Positions 1-9,528 of a stretch of DNA of 62,927 nucleotides are shown here, one piece after another. Numbering within the stretch: position 1 is the stretch's first letter; every line of letters begins with the position of its first letter. The position numbers were made by a program, and so were the translations under genes. Origin of the DNA: a virus; the IMG/VR virus record IMGVR_UViG_3300035187_002838, positions 1-62,927 of that record, one strand, 5' to 3'. The notes beneath the pieces are model-generated. The model ran no database searches. It had not been told where the DNA came from and worked only from the letters and a program-made list of their open reading frames with translations.

Positions 1-1
1 T

Positions 2-1141
2 ATTGCCAGAAATGCTGCAGCAACAGTGGCTGGTTATCAACCAGTCGCAATTGCTTCACTTGCTAATGCAACAACCACGGCAACGGTTACAACTGCACAT
101 CCTCATCAGTTTAAGGTTGGTGAATTAGTTAGTGTTCGCGGTGCAACAGACGCAAACTTTAACGTAACCAACGTTGCAATTGCTACTGTACCTTCAGCGA
201 CTACGTTTACCTATGTAATGGCAGGGACTCCTGCTGCGACTACGATTCCTGGTGCTCAATCTGCTACAACACTCACAGACGGTTCTAAGAGTTGGACAGT
301 TAACCAGTGGGCAGGTTTTACCTGTCACATGTACGCAGCAACTCCGACCGCTGCGTCTGGTTCAACCACAGGTCAAGTATTGCGAATTGTAAGTAACACT
401 GCTACAACCCTGACATTTGCTGTAGCTGGTACTGCGCCTGCGAACGGTATTAGTCGATACTCTATCTGCGCTAGTTCAGCAATTGGAGCTACTGACTCTG
501 GTGTTGCAACGGGTACACACAGCACAACGACACTGCAAGATACCAGCAAAGCTTGGGCTGTAAACATTCATGCCGGTAAGAGAGCTCGTATCTTGGCAGG
601 TCCTGGTGGTCCAGCTGAGGCTATTATTAGTAGCAATACTGCTAATACGTTGACATTCTCTGCTGCACTGGGTGCTGCACCCGTGAGTGCTCAAACAGGC
701 TATGCAATCATTGAACCTACTGCAAGAGGTCTTGGCACTACAGTGTGTTGGGCGTTCGGCACTAGTGTTGCAGCCCTTCGTGGTCGGTACATGTACATTA
801 CTCGTGGCGGTGCTGCAACTGGTTTTGATCGCTGGGACATTACTACAGATCGCGTTAGCTTAATGACTACTTCACCATTGACAGAAACTTTGACTACAGG
901 CACTATGGCAGCGTATGATGGCAGAGATCGCGTCTACTTCCACAAAGACAACACTCAACGTGTTTATAGCCTAAACGTAGTAACTGCAAACGTTAACGGT
1001 GCTTCAATGTATCCATATGTTGCTCCTACAGCAATTATCGGTAACCGTATGGAAATTATTACAACAAAAGACGGCTTGAAATACATCTGGCTCAACAGAG
1101 CATCTTTTGCAGAGTGCTTCCGTTGCTTGGCTTTCTGGTAA
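2..1141 (+). CDS. Virion structural protein, 5' truncated by the window edge
   Basis: The frame is open from base 2, so the true start lies upstream; the first in-window start-like codon (GTG at 26) is not preceded by a ribosome binding site. The visible 379 residues are rich in Thr, Ala, Ser and Gly, and are predicted beta-rich. Two related segments of about 85 residues are visible, each starting with a T-L-x-D-x-S-K-[SA]-W pattern and ending with S-N-T-A-x-T-L-T-F. That pattern is typical of virion decoration or fibre-like proteins. Its place just before the portal and next to a repeat protein fits a head or tail structural role. The exact function is unknown. Confidence 0.6.
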   Translation: MARNAAATVAGYQPVAIASLANATTTATVTTAHPHQFKVGELVSVRGATDANFNVTNVAIATVPSATTFTYVMAGTPAATTIPGAQSATTLTDGSKSWTVNQWAGFTCHMYAATPTAASGSTTGQVLRIVSNTATTLTFAVAGTAPANGISRYSICASSAIGATDSGVATGTHSTTTLQDTSKAWAVNIHAGKRARILAGPGGPAEAIISSNTANTLTFSAALGAAPVSAQTGYAIIEPTARGLGTTVCWAFGTSVAALRGRYMYITRGGAATGFDRWDITTDRVSLMTTSPLTETLTTGTMAAYDGRDRVYFHKDNTQRVYSLNVVTANVNGASMYPYVAPTAIIGNRMEIITTKDGLKYIWLNRASFAECFRCLAFW

Positions 1142-1151
1142 AGGAGGTCTT

Positions 1152-1319
1152 ATGTTATTACAAGATATTGTACAAATTCTTAATAACAAAATAGAATCGC
1201 TAAAAGCTAAAAAGACCATTGCTGTTAATTCCGGAGAATTGGAACAAGTTTACCAGTTAGATCTTCAAATTTCCGAAACGTTAGCAACATTGAATCAGCT
1301 AAAGACGCTATTGGTATAA
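1152..1319 (+). CDS. Small coiled-coil protein, 55 aa
   Basis: The start is the ATG at 1152, preceded by a near-perfect AAGGAGG at 1141-1147 that overlaps the stop of the upstream structural gene. The product is predicted to be fully helical, with heptad-like Leu/Ile spacing (QDIVQILNNKIESLKAKK and the Leu-rich C-terminus). It probably makes a short coiled coil. It lies between two structural genes and ends 3 nt before the next start, so it is in the same operon. No family is recognised. Confidence 0.65.
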   Translation: MLLQDIVQILNNKIESLKAKKTIAVNSGELEQVYQLDLQISETLATLNQLKTLLV

Positions 1320-1322
1320 TCT

Positions 1323-2915
1323 ATGTTATTAACCCTGCTCCAATCTAGTGGCACTGCAAGCTATAATCTTGTTGGAGCAAATTCTAATCAAGATAATAGT
1401 GCCCCGTCTTTAGCAATAGTTCAAATACACAATTTAACAGGCGATTCTTCGATACAGTCTAACAACTTATCGTCAGGAAGCTTATCAGGTGCCGTTGAGC
1501 TAACAGGTTCTTCAAGTCTTCAGACAAATATTAGCCAGTCTGGTGCTGTAACTCAAACACATGCGTTAGCAGCTGATTCTTTAATACAGACTAACACCTC
1601 AGCGCTAGGAAATGTTTCTGGCACTATAAATTTAATTGGATCTACGAGTTCTCAAGCAAACAGTGCTAATTCTGATGTTATAACTCAAACGTATACATTA
1701 ATAGCTGACTCTTTAATACAGACTAACAATTTATCGTCAGGAAGTCTTTCTGGTGCTATAAGTTTAATAGGTGCCTCAAGCTCTCAAGCAAATAGTTCTG
1801 CCTCTGCTGCTGTAAGTCAAACACATAATTTGCAAGGAATAATTTCTACACAAGCACAACTATCAATTTCAGCAGCTGTTGTACAGCAACACAATATACA
1901 AACAGCTACTTCACTGCAATCTAATTTATCTTCTACAGGTTCTGTAACAGGTACCGCAAACTTGACTGCAAGCCCGGACATTCAATCTAATCAATCAGCT
2001 ACCGGCGAATTGAGTGGAAATATACAACTTGTAGGTTCGCCACTTAATCAGTCAGCAGTTTCTTCATCTAATGCAATAGTTCAAAGATTCGACTTACTAG
2101 GCAGCAATGCTACTCAAGATGCAGTCTCAAGCCTTGACACAATTGTCCAGAGATACAACCTTGCAGAGAGTTTTGTTACTCAAACTAACAGCTCTAGCAC
2201 GGGTAACATAAGTCTCATCAGACAATTAGAAGGCACTGATACTGTACAATCAAACAGCAGTCCTTCAAACTCTGTTCAAGTTATCTATCAAGTTGTTGGT
2301 TCTAATGCTGTCCAAAACAATGCAAGCAGTATCAATTCAATTCAGTATATTGTCAATTTACAAGCTTCATCTGTGAGTTCGATAAATGTATCTGCTGAAG
2401 GTAATGTTGTACAAGCCTTGAATTTGCAAAGTGCCGCTACAAACACATGTCTCAACGAAAGTCTTTCTAGTGGCATTTCTCAAATACATAATATTTTGGC
2501 TGCTACTTCTTCACAAACAGCTCAAAGTATTATAAGCTTTATTCTTGTTGATTTGTCAACAACACAAGTAAATAATTTATTGAGCTTTGTAGATAACAAC
2601 CTGAGATTTAACCCGACTGTTGAAAATCTTGCGTCAGGGCTCTCTAACATCCTTAACAGCGAACAGTTGTCTAGGCTCTTAAATATTCTTGGCATGCCCG
2701 GTTCAAATCTTGCTGAGGATATCGTAGATGAACTCTTAAGTAGACTTACACAACAACCACTTGTAGTGGACTTGTTAAGTGCTACTAAGACAGACGTTGC
2801 ACAAGCTGTTAGAAATAATCTAATGTCAACAACAATACCTGTCAATGTTAAGCAAGTAAATGATGCTTACATTAAAGGTACAGGCCAACCTGGCAATGAA
2901 TGGGGGCCACTATGA
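1323..2915 (+). CDS. Ser/Gln/Asn repeat virion protein, 530 aa
   Basis: Residues 1 to about 410 are built from degenerate repeats of about 17-18 residues with the pattern S-x-Q-[TSA]-N-x-S-x-x-G-x-[VLI]-x-x-x-x-x-L. Good units are LSSGSLSGAISLIG and SAAVSQTHNLQG. Such alternating repeats occur in phage virion and fibre proteins and are predicted to form a beta-solenoid. After residue 410 the character changes to a helical domain without repeats, ending NEWGPL. The start is 3 nt after the previous gene's stop. The stop overlaps the next start as ATGA. A role in head decoration or a head fibre is inferred only. Confidence 0.65.
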   Translation: MLLTLLQSSGTASYNLVGANSNQDNSAPSLAIVQIHNLTGDSSIQSNNLSSGSLSGAVELTGSSSLQTNISQSGAVTQTHALAADSLIQTNTSALGNVSGTINLIGSTSSQANSANSDVITQTYTLIADSLIQTNNLSSGSLSGAISLIGASSSQANSSASAAVSQTHNLQGIISTQAQLSISAAVVQQHNIQTATSLQSNLSSTGSVTGTANLTASPDIQSNQSATGELSGNIQLVGSPLNQSAVSSSNAIVQRFDLLGSNATQDAVSSLDTIVQRYNLAESFVTQTNSSSTGNISLIRQLEGTDTVQSNSSPSNSVQVIYQVVGSNAVQNNASSINSIQYIVNLQASSVSSINVSAEGNVVQALNLQSAATNTCLNESLSSGISQIHNILAATSSQTAQSIISFILVDLSTTQVNNLLSFVDNNLRFNPTVENLASGLSNILNSEQLSRLLNILGMPGSNLAEDIVDELLSRLTQQPLVVDLLSATKTDVAQAVRNNLMSTTIPVNVKQVNDAYIKGTGQPGNEWGPL

Positions 2916-3052
2916 TGAATGGTTGGGGTAAATCCTGGAGCTATTCATGGGGAACATCTTGGGGACACTTTGTAGTAGCTGCCGTGCGGACTATTACAAA
3001 GATGCCCTCAAGGTATCTCACTTTTCCACGTTTTAAATTAGGTAGAAGATAA
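2912..3052 (+). CDS. Small Trp-rich protein, 46 aa
   Basis: The reading frame starts in an ATGA overlap with the previous gene and ends in a TAATG overlap with the next gene, which strongly suggests translational coupling and a real gene. The N-terminus is unusually rich in Trp, Gly and Ser (five Trp in the first 20 residues, in the pattern W-G-K-S-W-S-Y-S-W-G). The C-terminus is basic. No family is recognised. A structural or membrane-contact role is possible but is not shown by the sequence. Confidence 0.6.
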   Translation: MMNGWGKSWSYSWGTSWGHFVVAAVRTITKMPSRYLTFPRFKLGRR

Positions 3053-3279
3053 TGTCAGTCGAAATGAATACTCCCTCTCCTACGCTAGGTCTCACTATTG
3101 AAGACACAGCTAACGTTATGCAGGCAGCACCAGAAACTGTTCGAAAGACTAAGGTGGTTCCAAGCGACTGGAATATTACTCCAGTAGAAGGTTCTGATGA
3201 TATCTTAGCTGTCAATACAAACACGCGTGAGACTTTTACAGGTTCTGTCGAAGAGTTTAATAAATTCTTGAGAGGTTAA
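3052..3279 (+). CDS. Hypothetical protein, 75 aa, before the portal gene
   Basis: The gene is coupled to the upstream 46-aa gene through TAATG and ends 4 nt before the portal start. The N-terminal half contains a possible short helix (IEDTANVMQAAPETVRKT). The C-terminus contains I-L-A-V-N-T-x-T-R-E-T-F-x-G-S, resembling small beta-rich phage proteins. No family can be named. Its position suggests a virion or head-assembly role. Confidence 0.6.
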   Translation: MSVEMNTPSPTLGLTIEDTANVMQAAPETVRKTKVVPSDWNITPVEGSDDILAVNTNTRETFTGSVEEFNKFLRG

Positions 3280-3283
3280 TCTT

Positions 3284-4861
3284 ATGGCAGTTGTAAATGC
3301 TGCTCTTGCAAATAAAACTGTCTCAGATCCAAATGCTGAATACGAATCCCTAAGACCTTTATGGCAGAAAAGCCGTGCTATCTGCAGTGGAGAGCGTTTC
3401 ACAAAGGACTTTGACAGTTATTTAGATGTCAGTAATTTTACAAACTTACTGATTCCATTCTCTCCTAGCATGACAGCACAACAATACGGGTTTTACAAAG
3501 CAGAAGCTGAGTTGCCAGGTATTGTTGCGCAATTTGCTAAAATGCTTGTTGGAGGCTTGTTAAGAAAGCAGCCGGTACTATCATTACCTCCGGGAGTACC
3601 TGAAGAAGTTCAAGACTGGATTATGAATCAATTTGGCCAAGATGACTCAAGTCTTATTGGCTTTCTCGATTCAGCATTGTGGGAAGAACTCCAGACAAGC
3701 CGTGCTTGGATTTATGTAGATCACCCTGTAGTAGATCCGGACACTCTTAGTGTAGAAGATAAGCAACTCTTAAAACCATATCCGGTACTCTGGCAAGCTG
3801 ACTCAGTTATTAATTGGAGAACTCGTAAAGATCCTTTTGGTAAGATGATTTTAGATCGTGTAATTGTGCGATCTTATGAAGAGTCTTTTGAAAAGAACGA
3901 GTTCCATCCAGCTTTTAAAGACACGGTTCGTGTGCATGAACTTGATGAATCAGGTTTTTATCAGATTAGAGTATTTCAGCAAAGATCTGATACAACTTCT
4001 GTGCAAGTTGTAAACGGTCAACAGCAAAAAGAATTTTCTAATCGTAAGCCTTCGTTTGAGCTTATAGATACTATTCAAAATATTTTAAATAATGGCGAAA
4101 GGCTTAGGGTAATTCCCGCGTGGCCTTTGAATGGCTCAGTCAATTTATTAGAGCCAATTTTAATGCCTATTATCGATAAAGAAGTCAGCCTATATAATAA
4201 AATAAGTAGACGTAATCATTTGTTATATGGTGCTTCTACTTACACTCCAGTCATCATGTCTGACATGAATGATGATGAATTTGAAGAGGTGGTTAACAAG
4301 GGCTTAGGCTCTTGGTTAAGACTTAGGCAAGGCGATGAGGCAAAAGTTTTAGAAACACCTACAGCAGCTTTACAAGACATGGATAGGGCTATTGCTGCAG
4401 CTATTGAAGAAATGGCAAAGCTTGGCATTAGAATGCTAAGCCCAGAGTCCGCTCAATCTGGTATTGCTCTTGAAATTCGAAATGCAGCTCAAAATGCTCA
4501 ATTGGGTTCTTTGAATACTAAAATAAGCTCTACTTTGAGAGCAGTGATTTGCTTTATGATCAATTGGAGATACAATCTTCAATTGAGACCTCAAGATATT
4601 AACTTTAGTTTGTCTTCGGACTTTAATCCAATACCTTTAGGCGCAGATTGGTTGAGACTTGCCACAGAATGGTATCAACAAGGTCTGATTCCTCGTTCTA
4701 TTTGGTTGATGATTCTCAAGCAAAATGATATGGTGCCTCCTGACTATGATGATGAGGAGGGTAGAATGGAAATCACTAAAGACTTGGATATGGCGCTTCA
4801 AAGACAAAATGAACAATACGCTGATAGCATAGCTTCACAGGAAGGAAATACTAATGGCTAA
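3284..4861 (+). CDS. Portal protein (DUF4055 type)
   Basis: The portal is the dodecameric ring at the head vertex through which DNA is packaged and ejected. The 525-aa product matches the DUF4055 portal family in length and layout. It has an N-terminal Y-x-S-L-R-P-L-W-x-x-x-R-A-I-C-S-G segment, a central V-G-G-L-L-R-K-x-P segment at about residue 90, and a conserved S-A-x-S-G-I-A-L-E-I-R-N-A region near residues 390-400. The acidic C-terminus is typical of portals. The stop overlaps the next gene by 8 nt. The nearby MuF, scaffold and capsid genes support the call. Confidence 0.85.
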   Translation: MAVVNAALANKTVSDPNAEYESLRPLWQKSRAICSGERFTKDFDSYLDVSNFTNLLIPFSPSMTAQQYGFYKAEAELPGIVAQFAKMLVGGLLRKQPVLSLPPGVPEEVQDWIMNQFGQDDSSLIGFLDSALWEELQTSRAWIYVDHPVVDPDTLSVEDKQLLKPYPVLWQADSVINWRTRKDPFGKMILDRVIVRSYEESFEKNEFHPAFKDTVRVHELDESGFYQIRVFQQRSDTTSVQVVNGQQQKEFSNRKPSFELIDTIQNILNNGERLRVIPAWPLNGSVNLLEPILMPIIDKEVSLYNKISRRNHLLYGASTYTPVIMSDMNDDEFEEVVNKGLGSWLRLRQGDEAKVLETPTAALQDMDRAIAAAIEEMAKLGIRMLSPESAQSGIALEIRNAAQNAQLGSLNTKISSTLRAVICFMINWRYNLQLRPQDINFSLSSDFNPIPLGADWLRLATEWYQQGLIPRSIWLMILKQNDMVPPDYDDEEGRMEITKDLDMALQRQNEQYADSIASQEGNTNG

Positions 4862-5120
4862 AGGCGCTAAAAGTCGAAAAAATGTAGATCCCGAACGATC
4901 TTCTGCTATGAAAGGTAATAATAATGCCTCAAAAAAGAATATCAGCCTGAATAAGGTCATTCTTGCAAATGTTGGAGGTGTAGCTACTGGACTCCTACAG
5001 TCTCCTGCATATTCAGCAAAATCCGCAGAAGTGTACAAGAAGTATGGAGCTGGAAGCATTGGCCATGGGCTAGGCGTAGGCGTTAGACGTTTAACGACAT
5101 TAGACTTTAAAAAATATTAA
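4854..5120 (+). CDS. Small basic protein, 88 aa
   Basis: The start overlaps the end of the portal gene by 8 nt and has GGAAAT upstream inside the portal coding sequence. The N-terminal 30 residues are basic and Asn/Ser rich (M-K-G-N-N-N-A-S-K-K). They resemble the K-G-N-x-N-A signature in the next two genes. A glycine-rich hydrophobic stretch follows (ILANVGGVATGLL). Position between portal and MuF suggests a low-copy head component or ejection protein. This is inference. Confidence 0.6.
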   Translation: MAKGAKSRKNVDPERSSAMKGNNNASKKNISLNKVILANVGGVATGLLQSPAYSAKSAEVYKKYGAGSIGHGLGVGVRRLTTLDFKKY

Positions 5121-5152
5121 AATTTAAGTGTTAACTATAATGAAAGGTAATT

Positions 5153-5491
5153 ATGGCTGGTAAAAAAGGTGCCCCTATGGGCAACAGAAACGCTGCAGGT
5201 ACTGGTGGTGCTAGAACTGCAGTTTTAGGTAGTGTAGTGCCTTTTGGAAGTGTTTTAGGCGGTGCTGTATTAGCTGCTAGTGGTAGAAATAAAAGAGCAC
5301 TTACACGTCATACTACAGTAGCAACTGGTTTAGGCGCAATTGGTGGAGGTCTCGTTGGGGCTGTATCAGGAACCATTGCTATGCCTATTATTGGAACTGC
5401 AATAGGTGGCGTAGTTGGCAGCGCTACCGGTGCGGGTACTAGTTATATTGGCTCTAAAGTAGGCCATTTAATTGGAAGAAAGATTCGATAA
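5153..5491 (+). CDS. Glycine-rich hydrophobic protein, 112 aa
   Basis: A ribosome binding site (AAAGG) lies at 5142-5146. The first 16 residues carry the G-K-K-G-A-P-x-G-N-R-N-A-A-G signature seen at the N-termini of many small phage proteins. Residues 20-105 are Gly/Ala rich with at least two glycine-zipper-like stretches that could insert into a membrane (AIGGGLVGAVSGTIAMPIIG and the following GTAIGGVVGSATGAG). The place between portal and MuF makes a head-internal, ejected membrane-active protein plausible. No function is proven. Confidence 0.6.
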   Translation: MAGKKGAPMGNRNAAGTGGARTAVLGSVVPFGSVLGGAVLAASGRNKRALTRHTTVATGLGAIGGGLVGAVSGTIAMPIIGTAIGGVVGSATGAGTSYIGSKVGHLIGRKIR

Positions 5492-5492
5492 C

Positions 5493-5959
5493 ATGGCCGA
5501 AAATCGCATTAATAATCCTCAAGGAAAAATCAGTACACTGGTGCTTCAAGTTCCAACCGCGCCGCATTGCAAATGCAAGGTGGTTATTCTAAAGAATATT
5601 TAGAGTCTAAACGGCTAGCAGCTGAGCAAGCCAAGTATACACAAAGAGAAGCCTTTTACAAATCTGTCGAAACTGGTGTCGAAAAACTAGGTGTTGCTGC
5701 AAAAGTGGCAGGCGGTGTTGGTTTCGTTGCAGGCGCAGCTGTTGGTACAGCCAATCTTATGTTTAGAGAAGGAAGCATACAATCTCTTAGACACGCAGCA
5801 GCCGTAGGCAAGGCCGCAGGAGCTGAACTTCTTTCCCCTAACAGAGTAAACCTAATCGAAAAAGTTCAAAAGACTCCTGAGTTTGCTGATTGGAAAAAAG
5901 CTCAGTCAGCTCAAGCAGATGCTGATTCCGCATATAAGAGAGCTCTTTCTAAATTTTAA
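5493..5959 (+). CDS. Small head-region protein, apparently frameshifted near its N-terminus
   Basis: The only ATG after the previous gene (5493) encodes MAENRINNPQGK and then runs off into an unrelated short tail. The -1 frame continues NQYTGASSSNRAALQMQGG and then an open frame to 5959. Joined, they give N-P-Q-G-K-N-Q-Y-T, a motif common at the N-termini of small phage proteins and related to the two preceding genes. The switch lies in the A5 run at 5525-5529, where an AAA tRNA could slip back one base. The body is Ala-rich with a central glycine-rich hydrophobic helix (residues about 70-90). Either a -1 frameshift, a missing A in the sequence or a real mutation explains this. Confidence 0.55.
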
Positions 5960-5962
5960 TTT

Positions 5963-6121
5963 ATGCCTCTCAAAAAAGGTTATTCTGATAAGACGGTTTC
6001 TAAAAATATTAGTGCAATAGTAAAAGAGGGTCGTCCTCAAAAACAAGCTATTGCAATTGCTTTGGAAACTGCTAAAGAAGCAAAGAAAAAGAATACTAAA
6101 AAGAGTAACTCTAAAGATTAG
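5963..6121 (+). CDS. Small conserved phage protein, 52 aa, lysine-rich
   Basis: The start at 5963 lies 3 nt after the upstream stop. The product has the pattern K-K-G[13 protein letters not shown][IV]-K-x-G-[RK]-P-Q-K-Q-A-[IV]-A-I-A-L, which I recognise as a widespread small protein of tailed phages and prophages, usually next to head genes. Its function is not known to me. The C-terminus is a Lys/Asn-rich tail. Being this short it is easily missed by gene finders. Confidence 0.75.
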   Translation: MPLKKGYSDKTVSKNISAIVKEGRPQKQAIAIALETAKEAKKKNTKKSNSKD

Positions 6122-6138
6122 ATTTTAAAGAGTTAAAA

Positions 6139-6279
6139 ATATGCAATTTAAAGCGGTCCTAGGTGTCTGCGGGTGCATATGGCATGGCCGAGGTATGGCC
6201 ATTCGTAAAAAATTGCACCTGCAGGCAACCTGGGTACCAGTCGGGGCCATCCTGCGACTACCGCAGCTGAGAGGTTGAT
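6139..6279. ncRNA. GC-rich structured segment before the MuF-RNAP gene
   Basis: This 140-nt spacer is far richer in GC than its neighbours and can fold extensively. An 11-bp stem pairs 6167-6177 with 6214-6224 and encloses a 6-bp hairpin (6184-6189 with 6197-6202). A second arm pairs 6226-6231 with 6272-6277 and encloses 6233-6243 with 6255-6262. The second arm contains GGTACCAGTCGGG, echoed by GGTACCAGACGGG near 35370. A 45-codon frame (6141-6278) also crosses it, but no ribosome binding site or family supports it. It could be a 5' leader element or a ribozyme-like RNA. I could not fit it to a known class. Confidence 0.4.
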
Positions 6280-9200
6280 ATGGCGAGTAACGCTAATACT
6301 GATATATACGACAGAACAATAAATAGAGCTGCAATGATAAGGCTTTATGAAAAAAGAGTCAGTGACAAGGTTGATTTAATTGTTAACGATCATACCGGAA
6401 GAATAAACGAGCTTCTGAAAAATGGCGACTTGTCTGTAACAGGTCGAAAGAAGCTAGTCGAAGCTATTGATAAAGAACTTCTTAAAACTTATAGAGAAAC
6501 TTTTAACATTACTAAAAGATCTTTGCTAGATCTTGTGACTGACCAACTTTCATATACTTATCAAACTATTGAATCTGCAATGAGTAAAATTTGGCGTACT
6601 GAAAGACCTCAAAAGCGTGTTGCAGAAGACATTGTATTAGAAAGACCATTATATCAAGACAAAACCTTAGCTGCAGGCTGGGCTAGCGTAAGTGCGGCTG
6701 AGAAGAAAAGACTTGATGCTGTTATTCGAAAAGGTATTGCAGAAAATAAAACTATTGATCAAATAGCATTAGAAATCCGTAAGGGAAATATTCATAATAT
6801 AACAAGAGCCCAATCACGAGGACTTGTTATAACAGCCATTACCTCCGTAACATCACAAACTGATCAAGAGGTATACAAGGCAAATCAAAAAGCAATTCAG
6901 GGTTGGCAGTATGTTTCTGTCTTAGATTCCCGGACTACTCCAGTATGCATTCATAGAGATGGTAAAATTTATGACACTACAGATACTGTACATTTACCAC
7001 CTGCGCATTTTAACTGTAGATCCACAACTGTTCCTGTATTTAAATCTTGGGAAGATATCTCAAAACTAGAAGGTGTTGCTCAAATTCGCAGACGTAATAT
7101 TGAAAATTTGAGCAAAGAGCAAATTGCGTATTACGACGGACAGACACCTTTACGTGAATCTTACAATTCATGGTTGTTACGTCAAGATAAAGCAATTCAG
7201 TTAAGGCATCTTGGTGATTATCAAAAGGTAGAGCTGTTTAGATCAGGACAGCTTGAAGTAGATAAATTTACAAATGCTGATGGTAACTCTGTTGGCATAA
7301 AAGAATTAAGAGCTCTTACAGACAGTGGCTATACGCTGCCTAACGACACTAAAAAGTTTGCAATTGCAAAGGAAAAACTAGATACAATGCAATTGGGTGC
7401 AAGTAGTCCCGATGATTTTATCAATGATGAGAAACTTCGAAAAACATTAATAGATTATTACTTGTTACAAAGCGCAGAATTGAACGGGACACTGTCATTA
7501 ACTAACTATCGAGGTGTTCTTACAAATGTTAAACGTGGTGTTAAAACTCGAGTTCTGACGTCTCCGCCTAGAGAAGATCAACTGAAATTTAATCCAATAA
7601 CAGGACGATATGAAGACGTTAGATTATATCAACCAAATTCAGCTGTCTTGGCTAACAACACAAGACTTATCCAAGAAAGTGATAAGTTACTGGACAGAGA
7701 CAGGGAATTTATATTTAAAGTTTTGGATGGTCTTTCTGAGAGGATGAGTGTAAACGAAAGAGCTGTTGTCGCAGACAATCTTCGAATTATCTTTAGCAGA
7801 TACAGAGACAACAAAGAGCCCTGGACAAATTTTAAAGCGGTAGTTCAAGGTCAAATAAAGTTTGATGTAATGAACGTTTCGGATGCTATTGAAACTCAAA
7901 TTCGAAAGGATTCTGATGTTTTAAAGAAGCTACTTCAGGATAACTACTTAGATCCTGTTTTAGGTCCTACACAGTTACAGGAGCTTCATGATGATTTCAT
8001 TTCTAATATTCTTGCAAGAAATAAGTGGGAAGATAAGACAGCTCCTAAAATTGCGCAAGAATTAAGAACAGTATTTGATTACAAGATACCTGCTAAGATA
8101 CTTGGACGAGTTACTGATCGAAATTTACAACAGTTTTATTTGAAATTTGCGCATAGGTTAAGTTTAGCAGACTCCCCTGATAGAGACAGTTTTGCGGTTT
8201 CGTTAGGCAGAGACCTTTACAATCTTGCAAATTTTAATGGAAATCGACGTCAATGGTATGAGCTTGGCATGAAACTCTTAGAAGCTAAAAATGTCAAGAA
8301 ATTCTTTGAAGTTGAAACTTTTGGTGTTCAAAAGAGAAGAATGAAAAGCAGACTAAGCGGTCAATATTTTGGTCCGTACTATGATGCGTTATCCTATAAC
8401 ATTAGAATTGTAGATCCTAGAATTCAAGAGTACGCTAAGCTAAATAGAAAAGTTGAACTCGGTCTTCGAGTTTCTGTAACAGAAGATAAAAATAGACTTC
8501 TATTTAGAGAAGGCTACAAAACATATTTCATTGATAGAGGAATTTTAGGATTAGAAGATACAAGAATTCCAATTACATCAACCAGCAGCTTCAGTGATTT
8601 TCCTGAAGAATTTGTAGACAAAAATCTAGTTGATGCTTTGAATTGGGCTTCCAAAGCTAAGTATAAAATTGACGAAGACTATTTTGATTTTACACAAAAA
8701 TTATTATATTTTGAAGACGACAAAGGTCAAGCCAAAAAGTATAATGATTTGAATGAATATCGAAAATACATTTCCAGTCGTGGCGACGCTTATGAACGTT
8801 TCAAGACTATGGAATGGCTTCGTAAAGATGACAAGGCTTTTAGTAATCACCCTTTTATTGATCATCGAGCACGTATTTATGATCGTGGTTTAATCGGTCC
8901 TCAGTCTGGTGAAACATTTAGACCCTTTTTAAATACGGATGTAGCTAAGAACTTTAGTCCAGAAGATTTTGAGAACTTTCAAGATCAGATCGGATCTTTC
9001 TTAGGAGGACTTAGCGATTACTTTGAGGGAAAGTTTAATTCTCTATCAATCACAGGAAGACAGAAGATAGCAGAAAAGTGGCGTCCTGAGCTTGTTCGCA
9101 TTGGCAATCACATGCTTAGGAAGAAACCAGCAGATATTCGTGCTATTTTAGAATCTGAAATATTTCAAAAAATTGATGGCGAAGAACTTAATAAGTTTTT

Positions 9201-9528
9201 GCGTTTTGCGTTAGAGACTGCTAAAATTGATAATTACTTAGCAACTGACAGTCTCGGTTCGAAGTATTCAGTTAAAAACCTTCAAAGGCTTCGTGATTAC
9301 AAAACAGCGCTAGCTTTGGAACAAGATGCTTCATCTTCTGGCGCTCAGATTATTGCTTTAACAACTCGTAACAAACAGCTAGCAGAGTTAAGCAATGTAG
9401 TTCCTACAAACCAAAAGAAACGTTTGTATGACGAAATTGCAGCATTAACTTATAATGATCCTAGGTTCAGAGAGCTTAATCAAAAATTAGGATTAAATGA
9501 AAAAGATTTGAGAAAAGCTTCTAAGGCT
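6280..9528 (+). CDS. MuF minor head protein fused to single-subunit RNA polymerase, exon 1 (residues 1-1083)
   Basis: Residues about 150-255 form a Mu gpF-type head morphogenesis domain: SVLDSRTTPVCIHRDGKIY (D216), then L-P-P-A-H-F-N-C-R-S-T. Such proteins sit in few copies near the portal and are ejected with DNA. Residues from about 850 carry T7/N4-type RNA polymerase motifs. D861-H-R-A-R-I-Y matches the T7 D-W-R-G-R-V-Y motif, followed by GPQSGETFRPFL, matching N-P-Q-G-x-D-x-x-K-G-L-L. Motif A is QDASSSGAQIIAL, with the metal-binding Asp at D1016. The exon ends L-R-K-A-S-K-A, the start of motif B (R1078, K1082). The frame then meets TAA, which is intron sequence. The middle (300-850) is unassigned and probably holds the polymerase N-terminal domain. 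Confidence 0.85.

Noticed and set aside
6141-6278. A 45-codon reading frame through the GC-rich spacer
   Set aside because: No ribosome binding site before 6141, no family likeness, and extensive RNA pairing explains the sequence better.
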